A DNA stretch of 64,000 nt from Gymnorhina tibicen (lineage: Eukaryota; Chordata; Aves; Passeriformes; Artamidae). The DNA lies in NCBI GenBank assembly GCA_013399875.1, contig VXAZ01004023.1, positions 991,422 through 1,055,421 of the forward strand. Direction: 5' to 3'. The notes beneath the pieces were generated by a model. That model was not told where the DNA came from and searched no databases. It saw nothing but the letters and a program-made list of their open reading frames with translations. Positions within the stretch are counted from its first letter, which is position 1, and each line of letters begins with the position of its first letter. Positions 1 through 13,568 of this stretch are shown piece by piece. Both the position numbers and the translations under genes were made by a program.

Positions 1-1597
1 CTGTCTTGGTGACAAAATAATGAAAACACTTAGCACGAGAAACAGTAACTGAAGAACTCTGAAATTAATTATTAATAACTTGATATTGGTGAGAGAATAA
101 AAAAAAGCATGCTGCACATTAAATGATTACTTTATTAAAATACACAAAGGAAAGCACAAGCATCTCAGACATTCAACGCCTGTTGCTTAGAGTACAGTAC
201 AGTTTAAGCTCTCAGGTGTAAAGCATGCAAAGGCTTTTACATTTCAAACATCAGTTAAAGCTGCTTTTTTCAACATTTTTTTAAAATTTCACATTTTTCT
301 ACTGTTTTCTTTTGGAAGAGGGTTGTTTACTATGTTCTAGGCTATGTAGGAAGGTCATTACTTTACAGATGAGGTCGTAATCATGAATTCCACACGCTAG
401 CAGGGTTGACCAAGGGAATAGCATGATATGTGGATTTTCCCAAGGAAAAGATCCTAGTTTGCTCCTAAGACCTCAAATGAATTTAGAAATCAACTGTAAT
501 TAGCAGTGGGAAAGCAGTTTTGATCTGAAAATCAGTGGAATGTGGATGTTCCCAAAGCCACCTTCAGCTTCTTTTCTAGTTCCCCCTTCCAAAGAGACCC
601 CTGTGACAAACAAAACCCCATTAAACACTTATTTTGAATACGGAAGCAAATGGAGAGCAAGACTTACTGATGTTATACTGCCTACAATTAACTTCCCTTT
701 GACACAGACTCAAGTCAAGGGGCATCCACTGCTGTCAGGTAGGGGTTTGTGAAGATACAAGCAAAGATGTGAAGTCACCCCTCAGCCTTAGTGCTAAAGA
801 GTGCTGTCAGTCTCTGCTCCAAATGAAATCAATGGCAACTGCAGCTGCTCAGAACAGATGCAAATTAGAGCACCACAATAGCATCTTCCCCAGTACGTCC
901 AATTACTGCTGAAGGAAATACATGGGAGACAACAATGTCTGGCAGAGAGAGGACTTTACTGGGAGTAAAAAGAATCCTGGGTCAGATTCACAGTTTGCAT
1001 GTAAAAGGGCGGCCCAGCTTGACAGATGTGGGTAAAAAAGAGCTGAAATTTTCATTCAGCTATACCATCACATAGAGATAACCTTATCAATAAAGTGACT
1101 TAAGTAGCAGCAGTGCCTCACTGGGTTCATAATGGTTTGGTTCAATGATACTGAGACAAGGTTTTGCACTGAATAACTGCAGTCCAAACATACTCAGCTC
1201 ATCCTTTTAACCACTGGCACTATATAGGTAGGGCTCTCTCCTCTCCCCATCCAACTAAACTAGGCAAGTCAAACCATATTTTATTACATTATATGATTCA
1301 AGGTATGTCTACATTAGGGGTATTGCCAGTATAGAACGAAAACCCTCTCACACCACTACACCATAATATAATATACTGGCAAAAATAGTTAAGGCTATAC
1401 CTAGTACGGAATAGCTGCCACTTGTGGGAAGCTAGTAAGGCTACTCATGTTAGATCTGTCAGCAAGAGCCAGAACTTCACTCTTGCATGTTTGGTATCCC
1501 TAAAGTATGATGAAAGCAGTGCATGTGACCCAGTCTTTTATAAAATAAACACATCAAGCAAGGAAGAGGGAAAAGAACAGAAAAAATACTTGCTTAC
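1..1597 (-). other. RUNX1T1: RUNX1T1 intron 3, 5' part (continues past window start)
   Basis: This is intronic sequence downstream of exon 3 in transcript sense. It begins (minus sense) with the donor GTAAGC at 1592-1597. The rest is AT-rich, with no splice-flanked coding segment I recognise and no clear repeat. The open frames here are short and look like chance. Confidence 0.85.
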
Positions 1598-1839
1598 CAC
1601 AAGTCCTAGCACAAGGGTACGCACTCTCTCCCCAATCTCTGGTGAAATGTCATTGCCAAACTGCTGTAAGGTTGTAAGAAATCTCTTCAGTTTGCTGAGC
1701 TGCCTAGCTCCACAAGCTGGCGGTAACTGCTGGTTAGCCAGAGAAGAGGAAGAGGAAGAGGATGGCCCATTGCTAAAGCCATTAGGAGGAGATGGAGCTC
1801 CATTTAACGCTGTTGGTGAATGGCTAGTGCCATTGGTTA
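1598..1839 (-). CDS. RUNX1T1: RUNX1T1 exon 3: Ser/Pro-rich linker and start of NHR1 (TAFH) domain
   Basis: This is a 242-bp internal coding exon of the ETO/MTG8 transcriptional corepressor. On the minus strand it follows a good acceptor (TTTTTCTTTCAG) and ends at donor GTAAGC. The first two bases, TA, complete the Leu codon begun by exon 2. The other 240 bases encode 80 residues beginning [13 protein letters not shown], then a run of seven serines, then [20 protein letters not shown] and ending RTLVLGLV in phase 0. The second half opens NHR1/TAFH, the domain known in this family to bind E-proteins such as TCF12. ETO proteins act in the nucleus and recruit NCoR/SMRT, SIN3A and histone deacetylases to bound transcription factors. 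The serine run is coded by alternating TCC/TCT, which appears on the plus strand as a GA-rich microsatellite-like tract near 1741-1762. I see no frameshift or stop. The identification rests on near-complete agreement with the vertebrate protein as I know it. Confidence 0.97.
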
Positions 1840-4800
1840 CTGAAAGAAAAAGAGACAGGAGGATAAAATAAAGATTGGGGTTGGGGGAGAGATAGAGAGG
1901 AAAAGGAGACAGAGGGGAAAATCCATCAGCTTATGTTTTCTGCACTTGACCTCAAAATTAATTAAGTTGCACAATCAAAGATAATTAGCCTTTAGACAGA
2001 GCAACAGTCTGCAGTTTATATCTATTTCCCAGTAGCTGGTGCTGAACATTGTAAGGATTGGAAGTAACAGCAGCTGTCTCTCACATAGCCCCTTGAAAAT
2101 GCTCCTGGACCTGAAAAGCATCATTTGAATACCAGCCTTTTGTCAAAGGATTTTAAAAAGAGGGAGAGGGAAATGGAGAGAGAAAAAGCATGAAAGCATG
2201 TATGATTGAAGACCAAAAAAAACCTGCTCTTTGGGGTAGAAAAAAACATGCAGACATATTTCATGAAGCCTCAGTTTATCTCTGAATATTTTTACTTGTG
2301 TTTTGTACACACAACTGACAGCTGTGTTTATAAAACAGGACTTTCACGTTTTAACCTTACACCACCCAATGAGAAGGTTATTTTTTCCAATACAGATTTC
2401 CTAGCTGCTAACATATGGAGCACACAAAGTTGTCTGTGCAGGTACAAATGCTGCCAATGCTCCCTGTGGCCTCAAGCCTTGCAGCAAGGGCATGAAACTA
2501 GACTTTAGAAGACTTCTCAGAGACCATGAACAAATCTCTCTGCTTTCACATGCCAGCACCTTATCTCTGAAAAGGATAAGAAAGCATTTCCCTCCTGTTG
2601 CAAGGTTGCTGTGAGAATATCTGAAGTACTAAGCATTCAAAATGTATGGCAACGAGATCCATGCAGACATTCTGAAGACAACAGAGAGCTTTTGGCAGCG
2701 ATTTCAGTTTGATTCTTATCCACACTCTAGAAGAGAGCAGAGAATCAAACTGAGGACATCCTCTTCCACTCAGGTTAGTTGGAACAGCAACACTCAAAAG
2801 AGACACCATTGAGGTTGAGTCTGATTTGCTAAAATGACAGCAAACAACAAGAAAAAGGATGGCTCCCTAGAAATACAAGCGTACCAGCGCACTGGCAGGT
2901 GTGGGCACGCAGCATGTGACTGCACCAAGAAGCAGCTGCACTCAGCTGGCCACTGCCCTGGAGAAATTTGCTAATTTCTTTTTTGGAAGTCACTCAGAAC
3001 CCATTCCAAAAAACCATCAAAAATCAGGAACTTGTCTGCAATCAAAAATGCATAGGACTATTAGTTTAACTTGTTTCCTATTTAAAAGCACAACCAAGGC
3101 AAGCTAGCAACTTTAAAAACTTGCAATGTTTCTCAGTGACTAGCCTCTCTGAAGCCAAACATCCCATTCTCATGTCATTTTCTTCACTGATCATCCTTAT
3201 CTTTGGCCAGGAAGTCCTTTTTCAGGGTGGACACCTACTAGTAGATATAAATCACTACCCTATTACCATATTTAAATCACTGCCACAAACCTTTGAAGGA
3301 GTTTTTGTTGCCCTAGTCACCGCCTTCCAGAGAGACTACAGAAAAAGCTATGTGAGTTGTTATCTAGCCTCTGCTTGTGTTTTATCCTAGTTTTTGATTG
3401 CCTATCCTGGCTGCATGGGCTAGTGAGAACAAGAATTGTAAAAAGCAGAAATAGAAAGAAGCTGGCCTCAGGAATTTCAGCTCCCTGTGAGGCTCCAGGC
3501 CACGCTCTGAGTGCTGCAATGGAGTGAGGTATCTGAGTAAACAATATGTTGTGATTGCAAGGAACTCACAAAGCCAAAAGTCATCATACCAGGAAGTTAG
3601 TAAATAAGGATTGGGAAGAATAGTGACATGTCCTGCTGATCTAGCCTGACACCACCCAAGGACTCTGTCACCAGTAAGGGGCTGCTCTAGGCAGCGGGTT
3701 CTGCGACTATGATGAAGGAAGAAGAGAAATGTGGAGTTCATTACCTAGGACAGATATAGGGAGAAGAAAGGCAGGTAAAGATTTCTCCCACAACAAAAGA
3801 AATATAAAAATAGTCCCATGATTTCAGCACTTTCCTTATAATATCTGAATTTGCCAATTGGCAGAGTTGTACATAATTTCTGAAACAAAACCATGTTACT
3901 AATCCAAAAGAGTTTAGCATTTAAAATTTCAAACTACAACATGTCAAGAATTTTTAATCATCTAAACCAAAGAAAACAAAGATATTCTAGACCAGAAAAC
4001 AAGTCTGATCTTTCTGGCCTGCAGGCATTCCTGCTGTAGTAATAATAAATGTAACAGACACTCTGACAAAAGTGACTGTTCATTGTACAAGCTGGAACAG
4101 CTAAGGCCAAACTCCAAAATCTGACAGGGTAAAAAGCAATTAAAATCAGGGTTTTTTAGACTTTTAGTCTTCAAATAAGGAGCCCCACAAATCAAGCTGT
4201 GGTTCACACACCTTCCAAAGTGCTGAACTCAATCAAATAAACATCTAGAAATCTTGTGAGTACACTGAGGACTGTAAGTGTGATTAAAGAACATTGTCAT
4301 ATTCCTTTTATCATTGCCAAAGATCATCCTGAAATGTGGTAAGGGCATCACACTGGAAAGCTTAATCTGCAAAAACCTGACCCTGCAAAAACGTAGAAAC
4401 AATTTAAGTTCAGACTGAAGCACCTCCAGTGTGAAGCTCCATCCAGGATGATTCAGGTGCTGGAGTTAAGCAAAACAGACAAATCTTTGCAGGATCAGGG
4501 TCACTGGGTTAAATGTGAGTTTACGTGAATAGCTGGCACAAACCCTCCTCACTGTTTAAGTTCAACATAAATTTTCAGGACAGGGTTCCCTGGGATAAGT
4601 AGTACAAAGGCTTCCAGCTGGCCTTCTGCATAGAGGTGAATTTTAAATAAGGCATTTAACAGACAGAAAGGGACTAAAACAAATATAGGCAAGACAAATA
4701 GAAGATGCTGCCTTCATTCTGTTTAGGCATATGTATTCTACTGTTCTAAAAATGTTTTATTTAAAACGTGAAATGTAAACACATTCTCATGTTTATACTA

Positions 4801-5580
4801 TTACAAGGCAGTATAAAAGACCGAAAATTTTGCAGCTAAATCTTAGTATGAGAAATGTGGATCATTTCACGGCTGTGAAAAGAATAGTCCAGACAACGTG
4901 CCAGATTCTAATCTCAGTTATGCTGATATGAATGCAGCGTACATCAAGACTAGTATAATTTGTTATATGTTTACATCAATAACCTGAGATAGAGATGCAG
5001 CCCTAAGTGATTTAGAGAAGTGGTAACAGACTAGAAACCTCTAGATAAAAATTATGAAAGTGTTTTAATTTTGGTTTTATATCAATATTAACTAGACGTT
5101 ATATAGCACTGAAATCAGAATTCTTCACTGAAACATAAGCAGAGGGAAGATTAGTATTTTTTCCTTATGAATTATCTCCACTTTAAAATCAAAAAACAAA
5201 CAAACAAACTCCCTGAAGTTTCTATACAAAAGGGAATGGGATCCTTTAAACAGCATAATGGCATGTAAGAGAAGAAGGTTTTCTGTCCCTCTCACAAGAG
5301 GGCTAATCTGAGCATTAAGTACATGGGAAACCAGTGCTCACTGTTCTTTGACACTGTGACCAAGTGGTCAATGAAATAGCAACACAACTCTGAGCTGAAT
5401 GTCTTAATACCTTAAAGATGCATTAATCTGTTGTGAACTTTGTTTTGCTTAATTACTTTATCGCAATACAACCAAATGCTGTTCCTGCCATGTCATGCAC
5501 ATTTCCCTTCACCTATTTTGGTTTCTTGCATACAGAATAGAAAGAAGATGGAAGAAAAGGAAGAAAATAAGACTAATTAC
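1840..5580 (-). other. RUNX1T1: RUNX1T1 intron 2
   Basis: This 3.7-kb intron lies between exons 2 and 3, bounded in minus sense by donor GTAATT (5575-5580) and acceptor CAG (1840-1842). It is AT-rich with no interspersed repeat I can name. The open frames at 2206-2508, 3121-3390 and 3382-3741 lack splice context and resemble no known protein, so I treat them as chance. Confidence 0.85.
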
Positions 5581-5718
5581 ACGTTGTGGGCGTAAATGAA
5601 CTGGTTCTTGGAGCTCCTTGGGTAGTGGGAGGAGGTGGCATGGTTGGAGGCGTCAGCCTGGATTGTGTCTTCACATCCACAGGTGAGTCTGGCATTGTGG
5701 AATGCTTCTCAGTGCGAT
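5581..5718 (-). CDS. RUNX1T1: RUNX1T1 exon 2: common exon containing the internal MPDS start
   Basis: This 138-bp exon is shared by all RUNX1T1 isoforms. In minus sense it begins ATCGCACTGAG after acceptor TTGCAG and ends ACAACGT before donor GTAATT. Its translation ([18 protein letters not shown], then a Pro/Thr-rich stretch to SSFTPTT) matches the N-terminal region of ETO/MTG8. The AT at its start completes the Asp codon left open by exon 1a or exon 1b. An internal ATG (complement of 5693-5695, with A at -3) can start the shorter form that lacks first-exon residues. In human t(8;21) leukaemia this is the first RUNX1T1 exon fused to RUNX1. The acceptor is unusual: the tract before the AG is UG-rich rather than a clean polypyrimidine run. 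Exon 2 to exon 3 joins as ACG T|TA ACC, giving Thr-Leu-Thr. Confidence 0.97.
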
Positions 5719-8089
5719 CTGCAACACACACCACAGGAACACACCGGTTTATTTCCCCGAGCACACCCCCTCTGACAAAAACTTAAAAGCTAATGCAAGA
5801 AGTGAGCCATTTCAGCATCTGCTGTGAAAGATTACACCTGATAATCTACTCCAGTGTGCTCTTCAAAATTGCATCACCTAAACCTTACTTAAGAAGGTGC
5901 AACACAGATGGTAAGACCTCATTTGTAGCAGTGCTGCATTATCTTTTGTTTTTATTTCTAGCATGTGCAGACGCTACCTCCCAAGCACTCCTGGAGCTGC
6001 AATAATGCCACCTCCCTTCAAGGCGCTCATGTTAGCCAGGAGGAAAAAACAGATGAAGAGACAAGAAGATAATAAATCCCCTTATGACATCTCTTCCAGA
6101 ACTAAAACCTGAAGCTCTTTAGTACAGGTGAGATATTGGGTGGAATACTGGTTGAAGCCAGCTCACTTCATGTCTCTTCTTTGTATCACCTGCTGCCCTC
6201 TCCACTGCTTCACTTTTTAATCTTATGTTAAACTTATGTTAAATACACATACCTCCTAGATCACTTTACCACAGTGCCCCTGGATATTCTCATATTCACC
6301 AGAAAAATAAACACAACATGCCAAAGTGGTATGTCAATCATCTCATATACATACAAATATTTTTAAATAAGCATGTAAGTTTGCACCTTCACATATTAAG
6401 GACAACTTTTAAGGTTTAAAACCTGCAAGATAAGCAGGAACATACCTCCCCAAGAAAACAAAACAAACATAAGGCAAAACCAGGAAGAAAACTTAACACT
6501 TCTCTTGCAACTAAAGATCTAAAGATACAACACACATGACATAAAAGCTACACAAGTGTACTTTTTTCCAACATCCTTTTGAATGACACTACCTTAATTT
6601 TTTTTTTTTAAACCATCCAAGCCCTTATGTTTCATTTATTAAGAATGGGCAAAACACAGCAAAATTTACCAACTGAAGGTAAAATTAAGGCTTTCTCACT
6701 CATAACAGGAGTTTAGCAAGCCATCTTGAAAAAAGATGAGTACAATGAAGTTTAGCTTTTAATGGGCGTAAGTCAAATTCTTCCACCCTTTCTTTGGGGA
6801 GTCGGGCCTATTTATTTATACATGGCCCTACACAAGTCTTCCTGAGCTCTACAAAACTATTTTGTAAAGCAAGTAAGTGTCGCTGCTAATGGGCAAGCAC
6901 ATAAGTCTGTGGTTTTAATTCAAGATATGTCACATTCTGTAAGTGCTGTCACTTCACCTTGTGACACAATTCCTTGTTCTTACTAACAACATACAAACTT
7001 CAATGAAAAAATCATATCTGAAATTTGCTCTGAGAGACAATAACAGAAATTAAATGCAATGCACACATTTAACAAAGAATGGGTACGTTTAAAAGAGCCT
7101 CAAACCACTTAATTATCAGAAAACTTAAATACAAGAAAGTTACAAAAAAAAAAGGAAGGGGGGGAAGGGAAAAAACCAAAACAGCCCCCACGCCCCCCCC
7201 CAAAAATTAACAACATATAACAGATACCAATCTCTATCTGTCTGAAACTGAAGAAACTGAGGAAGTAAGTAGTAAGTCCCAGAGGTGCAGCATGTCAGGT
7301 ACTGCAATTATAGAAGACATCTTCAACCTTTACTGAAATGCCTACAGGCAATGTTTCAGCTCTCAGGGTAAGGCAGTAATTTCATACAGAATTTAGAGAC
7401 AAGTTTGGGGAAGATGAGCAGTGAAACACCCCCAGAATAGGATGAAGAGAATAGAGATACAATTTTATAGGACCTGTAGTGTTGATCTAAGGTTAGTAAA
7501 CCTCGGCTGTGGAGGGAAGAGTATCCACAATGATTACCTTAAATATTAAGGTTGCTACAAGTATGATTTGCAAATCAAGCAACAGTAAATTATTACATGG
7601 TCATAAACAAAAACAAGTTTCTAAATAAAATTCTATAGGTATTTCCTTTCCATATCACTATACTAAAACTGTTAAATCTCTATCTTCAATAAGCCATTAA
7701 TTTAATATAAAGAACTATGAAAACTCATCTTGAAATGTTAATTGCTTCCTTAATAGCCGAATTCATCTTGCACTCACCTCAACCAACCTCAGCAACAAGG
7801 GAATAAATAGCTTTCAGCTCATGTTGCAACAGAGGGAAAGAGGCACAGCAGTGAGCCCAAGCCCTCCTAAATAAAGGCAAATATTTCTCCCATGCCAAGA
7901 AAGGAGAGAGAAAGGGAGGCTTGCCAGAGCTGGTGGGGAGATAACAGTGGGAACTGCTGGTCCATCTGGTTTTCATTCTGCTAACACTCACATTGAACTG
8001 TTAAGGAAGGCAGTCCAGGTACACAGATTTGAAGCATGTGGGAACGCAGACACAGGCACAGAGGAGATGGAGGTGGGTGGAAGAAGGAN
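5719..8089 (-). other. RUNX1T1: RUNX1T1 intron between exons 1a and 2, exon 2-proximal part
   Basis: This is AT-rich intronic sequence. In minus sense the acceptor tract of exon 2 occupies about 5719-5748 and is UG-rich. Low-complexity purine and poly-C runs lie at 7144-7205. One ambiguous base (n) sits at 8089, exactly at the edge of the LTR. No exon was recognised. Confidence 0.8.
7144..7205. repeat. Low-complexity A/G-rich and poly-C tract
   Basis: A run of A is followed by purine-rich GGAAGGGGGGGAAGGG, an A-rich stretch and then a run of nine C. This is simple low-complexity DNA within the intron and is liable to length variation and sequencing error. Confidence 0.8.
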
Positions 8090-8463
8090 TGCTAGCTCGA
8101 GCGGTATCAGAAGTAAAGAGTCCAGAGATGGCTCTTGCGAGGGATCCGATGTTTATTCTGACCTGCTCCCAAGCCAGGCCAGGTAGCAAGAGAACGGGCT
8201 CCGCCCGCCAAGTTCCTTATCAAGGGATACAGACAGGGGAGGGACAACAGCTGAGGGCCAATGTGGTGTGACCCAAGGTTAGAGTGACTGTCTGGCTGCT
8301 GACCAACCAGGGGGACCCTCCTCACACAGGTCACAAGACCAGGTGAGGGGATCCTGGCCAGCTGTCTTGTGAGTGGTGTTAGATCTCTGAATTCACCCAC
8401 CACCGAGCTGCTGAGCCCCCTTGTTCCCCAGCCATCCCAGCTGGTGGCTCAGGGACTACAACA
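8090..8463 (-). mobile_element. Solo LTR of an avian endogenous retrovirus (minus orientation)
   Basis: This is a 374-bp element. Read on the minus strand it starts TGTTGTAGTCCC and ends GAGCTAGCA, giving the TG...CA ends of a retroviral LTR. An AATAAA polyadenylation signal is present (plus-strand TTTATT at 8152-8157), about 60 bases from the 3' end. It is distinctly GC-richer than its surroundings. Neither gag/pol/env nor a second copy is nearby, so it is a solo LTR left by recombination. Length and layout resemble avian class II-type LTRs, but I cannot name the family. A target-site duplication is not evident, partly because base 8089 is n. The small open frames over it are incidental. Confidence 0.75.
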
Positions 8464-11400
8464 TACAAGTTCCCTAGTTCTGCCTTCTTTAGGGAGACAT
8501 TAAGGGTCCTTTCAAGCACACCCTAAAACATTTCTTACCAGAGTACAAGATTACTTTGTCAGAACAGAGATTCTCCATGGGGGCAGGGAAAAAGGGCTTT
8601 TGAAGAAGTACAATGCAAAGCTCTTCCACATGCTCGGAAGACACCATCACACCGCCCAGGAGAACAGCCTTTACAACTCTCTATTGCACCCTCTTTAATA
8701 ACAAAACCCCTGTGGGAGCCATTCTGCTCTTACTGCTACTGTTTACCTGTTCCTTACCTTTTCATACAGCTCCCTGAACTCTGAGGGAGTGATGGGACTG
8801 GGAGCACCTGTCTACAGCAGCTCTGTACCCACCACTGTCCCACCACCCACAGCCCCAGAGAACCTCAGCAGCTTTAAGATACAGATCACTCAGGGGATGA
8901 AGTGGCAATGGAGTACAAAGCAGAGCCACCACTGATAAAAGCATTAACAGTTCTTGTGATCTGAACTCCTAAAGCTTTTGGTGTCTGACACATAGCCTGT
9001 AACTCCAGCTTTTACAAATAATTATTTATTTTTTAATTAATAAAAACAGTAAACCTAACAACCAATGCTTTTTACCATAATGGCTGAAAAATAGCCTGAT
9101 GATATGAAAGCTAAAGACAAAATGGCATTTAAATCATATTCACAAGCCAATTTCCTTCAAGACATGTTATTTCACGAGGCTTTTTATGTATGGACATTCT
9201 TCATACAAACTCTCAGTGGATATTCTGCTATCCATACATGAGGTAATGAGGGCTTGGTAGGGGAAGAAAGAATCCGTCAAGAGGAAAAACTCTAATTTTA
9301 ACATATCAAAACCTGCCTGGGTAAGATTTCATGTACATTTGCTCCAGTTTTACAATACAGAGATATATACATTGAATTTCGCCTGAAATTTGGAAGAACT
9401 TTCACCATGTCTTAAAATTGCACAATTTCTTGAATTCAAAAACGTGTTTATGGTCTTGAGTCAAACCAAACTCCCCACTTGCAAAACTAGTTCCGCTTAT
9501 CTTTTTCTTCAGATGGACCCTGACATTTCAAACAATAATCCTATATTAGGAGGGACACACCAGAAAATTTCATACAGGCAACATCCCACAGCATCACACA
9601 TTTAAGAGCATAGCCTGTGTATACAGAGGGAGTAACTTTCAGGTGTAACAATTTCTTCCACTGAATCCCTTTAAACAATGACAGACCTGTGCTCCTTAGC
9701 CCAGTTCAGATCAAATGGGACTGAAACCAGAGGTCCTCCAAACTGGAAGGAAAAGGAGACATCTGCAACTCATTCTGTAGTGTTCACTGCAATCAGTTCA
9801 GGATGGAGAAGGATGGTGAAATAATGGTCTAGTCCTAATCCATACACACAACCCTCTGGAGCAGCGAGAGACTTAGAATAAATTCAGAAAACATGTTTCA
9901 AGTATGCAGAGATCTATTGCATTTGCTTTGGATTATATTTTTTATTTAAAAACAAAACCAAGCAAGACATTTTGAAATACACATTCTTGAATCTCCTTTA
10001 CAGCATAGAGTGAAGAACTGTGATTTAACCACGTAAGTATTTTGCTTCATTTAAAATTAAAGAATGTTGTAAAACCAACTTTAAATTATAATATTTCTTC
10101 TGTGGATTTCTTGGTTCATGGAACTATACTGTTCTTGTCATTCATTCAGTTTTTATGGTAGAGGTTATTTTTAGCACTATATTTAGGTGTTTAGGTGAAC
10201 ACTGATATTTACTGTAAGCACAGTGAGCTTCTGAACCAAACAAGGAAGAGACAAAACATGCAGGAGCCAGGGCAAAGAGAGATGTGCCTGCATGCAAACT
10301 GATTTACTTTACTTCCTGTACCCTACAAGATTTAGTCCATTTTTAAAACAAGCCTGTCTTTCATAAATGGCAACATTTCAGCTCACATGGCACACTTCCA
10401 AGTCTAACGCATCAAGGAAAACTGATGTATGGAACAAAATATGGAATATATAAATACTTTACTGATACCATTTCAATAGCCAATTCAATGTCAAGCATTT
10501 CTAGGAGTGGTGTGTTTTCAATTTCCTTTTTTAAATGAAAAAAAATTGTGGTATAATACGCTGTGGCATTTATTTTACTTTTAGTTAGTGCAAACAGTTC
10601 CAGATGTACACTCAAGCATGAAAGATTCTTAAAAGATGCTTTATATTGATTGTATAGTATTTTCTACTTTGGTGCCAACATTTAAAAAATAAAAATAAAA
10701 CTTGCTAAATTAAAAGAGTCCATTGTCTTGTTTCCTTTAAACTCACAAAAAGAGCAAGCCCCACATATGACACAAAGGATTAGAACCTGCCTCTACCACC
10801 CAAGTTACAGGAATTGAAACCTAAATCTGGAGGATTTAATACTGATGGTTTCTTAGATGCGTTGGACTAATTTTGATCATTTTGAGAGGGGTGGCAGGGA
10901 ATTTGCAAGCTGTGGATAAGTTCAAGGTAATGAACCTGAAGACAGACAACCGCAAGTCCAACCCAAGAGGACAAATTCCATAGTTCTTCCATCCATAATG
11001 CTATCATGCTGCAGTCAGTAAGAACTTATCCTCCTTTAGATGTGGCCAAGCCACACAGCACCATTAGTAACAGGCAGTGTTTGTGGAGACCCACAACTCC
11101 TGATCCTCAAACCTGCTGCTGCACTGAGCAGGACAATATTACAAGGTTGCCTTGGTTGAAAAGAACTCGTTTGAGAATGCATGGTATAAGCCTGATATAT
11201 CTGGTAAATCCTACCCGCTCCATGCACTGAACCCCTGGGGAAACCTGCAGGTCGTACAATGCAGCCATAAAACATGACATTTAGACAACACCACTGCAGA
11301 CCCTCTCCCTGCCAAGCATGCCTGGGATTTGTTTGAGACTGGTACGGTCTTCATTCCCTTCACTTCTTGGCCCTTTTGACTTCTTGATAAATAAGGACCT

Positions 11401-13568
11401 AAACCCAATGGATGTTTTCGTGTTATACACAATGATCTCAAACAGGCATAATGCATATAACTTTCTGTCAGCACCAGATCCAGTCATGTTATTGGCCTAG
11501 AAAGGAAACGCCACTGGGTTTCCAGTTGCCCAGTAGATAACTTTTACTTCCCAGGTGATTTGCAGGAATGCAGTATCAGAAATCAGCTCAGACTCCATGT
11601 TTTGTCAGAGAATATTACCTCTGCAAGATTTATCCACCAGGAATCAGAATGTGTGTGAAGTGACTGATGGATAAGCACAGCAAAGTTTTCAGATGACATA
11701 ACATTTCACTGCTTCTTTAGCATGCTGGGTATGAAGCTCACACACTGAAGATGACCCTTTTGCAAGAGCAATATCACAATTTTGCTGCAGTCTTATCTTC
11801 ATTCTCCTCTGCTCAGATAGCTGAACAATTCATATCACCAGCTATTCTTCAGAATAAATGAAAGCACACTCAATTTACTCATTTATGCTCATTTAATATG
11901 CAATAGCTAGAAGAAATTCTGTATCCTGGGAGTTCACTGAAGTTATCTGAGGCCAAGTTATAAGAGTTTTCTTCAGCTGTGATAAAAAAAGCCTTGAGCA
12001 TAATATAATCTCCTCTGTCTCCCAAAAGCTGAAAGGGATTTTTGTGCTACTGTCTCCCGGTTTCGGTAGAGCTTGTGGATGATGTAAAGCAGGTAAATAG
12101 TCAAAATGCTTTATGTCATGTTCTTTGTCCACAATGGTTACGTTGACTGGTCCTAACATCATGACAATGAACCACAAATGCAGAAGCATTCAGTTTGATT
12201 TCAGTTCTCTATGGTGAGAGGTTCTGACTGGCAAAAAAACTTGGTCCCACACTCATGGCTTAGCAGCTGAAGGCCAGATAATTACACATATTATAAAATA
12301 AGCAATGCATGAGTTCAATCTCAGAATTAAGACAAAAATGTCATGGCTTGCTTTGCTTGGACATATTATTTTCTCCTGAAAGAAATACACTTGTCTTACC
12401 ATATAATTTCCTTTTTAAAGGAGGGGGGGGAAGTAGAAAAATAAACTTTTCCCTCTCATTTAATGATCTGACATGTTTTGACAGTTTCAAAACTATTATT
12501 TAATAAAAACTGACTCATGTCAGAATTGCACCTTTTTTTAAATGCCTCTTTTCTCCTTCATCCTTTCTGGGTTTGCAAATTTCACCACGTATAATTGCTT
12601 GAATGGAGGAATGCAGGGAAGAAGAATACATTCTAAATCTAGATCTGCTACCACCATAATGGTTTATGAAACTTAGCAAGAACAGACAAGCAAAATAAGG
12701 GCCAACCTGTGGCAGCTGCCCTGAGTTTCCATAAGCCCCCAGAAAACGAAGTCTGCAAGTTCCTTTGTCATGGCTGAATACACAACAGTTGGCCTGTAAC
12801 GAAGCTGAAGACAATGTGGATTTCTTCTAAATATCCCACCAAACAGCATGAAAATTCTTCTATATATGAACTAATGCAGTTAATAAGCAAACAGTCCCAT
12901 AATCAGTATTGAAATACTATTTTCCTGTTTACATTGTTTCCTAGATCTTTTCTTTTTGTTGACAAGCTATCCAGCTAAGAACTGTGTGTTTTGAGTGGTT
13001 CTCTTGTGTTTCACGTCACAGGAAGTATTACTGCTATTCCAAACCCAGCTCACTGAACAGTGAGACTCAAGTGAAATGACAAAGTGGCACTCTCCGCCTC
13101 TAGCATGAAGAACTGAAGAACAGCCAGAGCAACAACTGGCCAAACTCACGCCCCAGCCTCCCTGACAAGCTATGGAGGTGACCACCTGTCTACATTAGCA
13201 GTCAATCCCTGTACTTATAGAGGAAATCTCCAGCATTCTTTCAGATGCTCTTTCCCAAAGGCTCCCTGACCAGTAACTTGTTTCCCTTCTGCACCATCAT
13301 CCCCGGAAGGCCTACACTTGTCAGAATTACACACTATTTGACAAACTACAGATGAAGGCAGACTGATATCTAAGAAACACAAATGCCATCAGAATCCAAT
13401 TGGTGTTTTTCGCATGCTTTTATATACTCAACAACACACAGCACACATCCTTCCCACCAGAAGTAAGAAGATTTTCTCTCCCAGCATCAACTGAAATTTC
13501 ATAACTTGGTCTCCAGAAACATATTTATGTTTTAAATGCAAAGTTTGTCCAGACCTAAATTAACAGTA
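8464..13568 (-). other. RUNX1T1: RUNX1T1 intron, unannotated stretch
   Basis: About 5 kb of ordinary AT-rich intron. The part at 8464-8960 is somewhat GC-richer and might be old repeat sequence, but I cannot identify it. The open frames near 11006-11487 and 11893-12189 overlap on both strands without splice context or recognisable similarity. I see nothing else definable. Confidence 0.7.
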
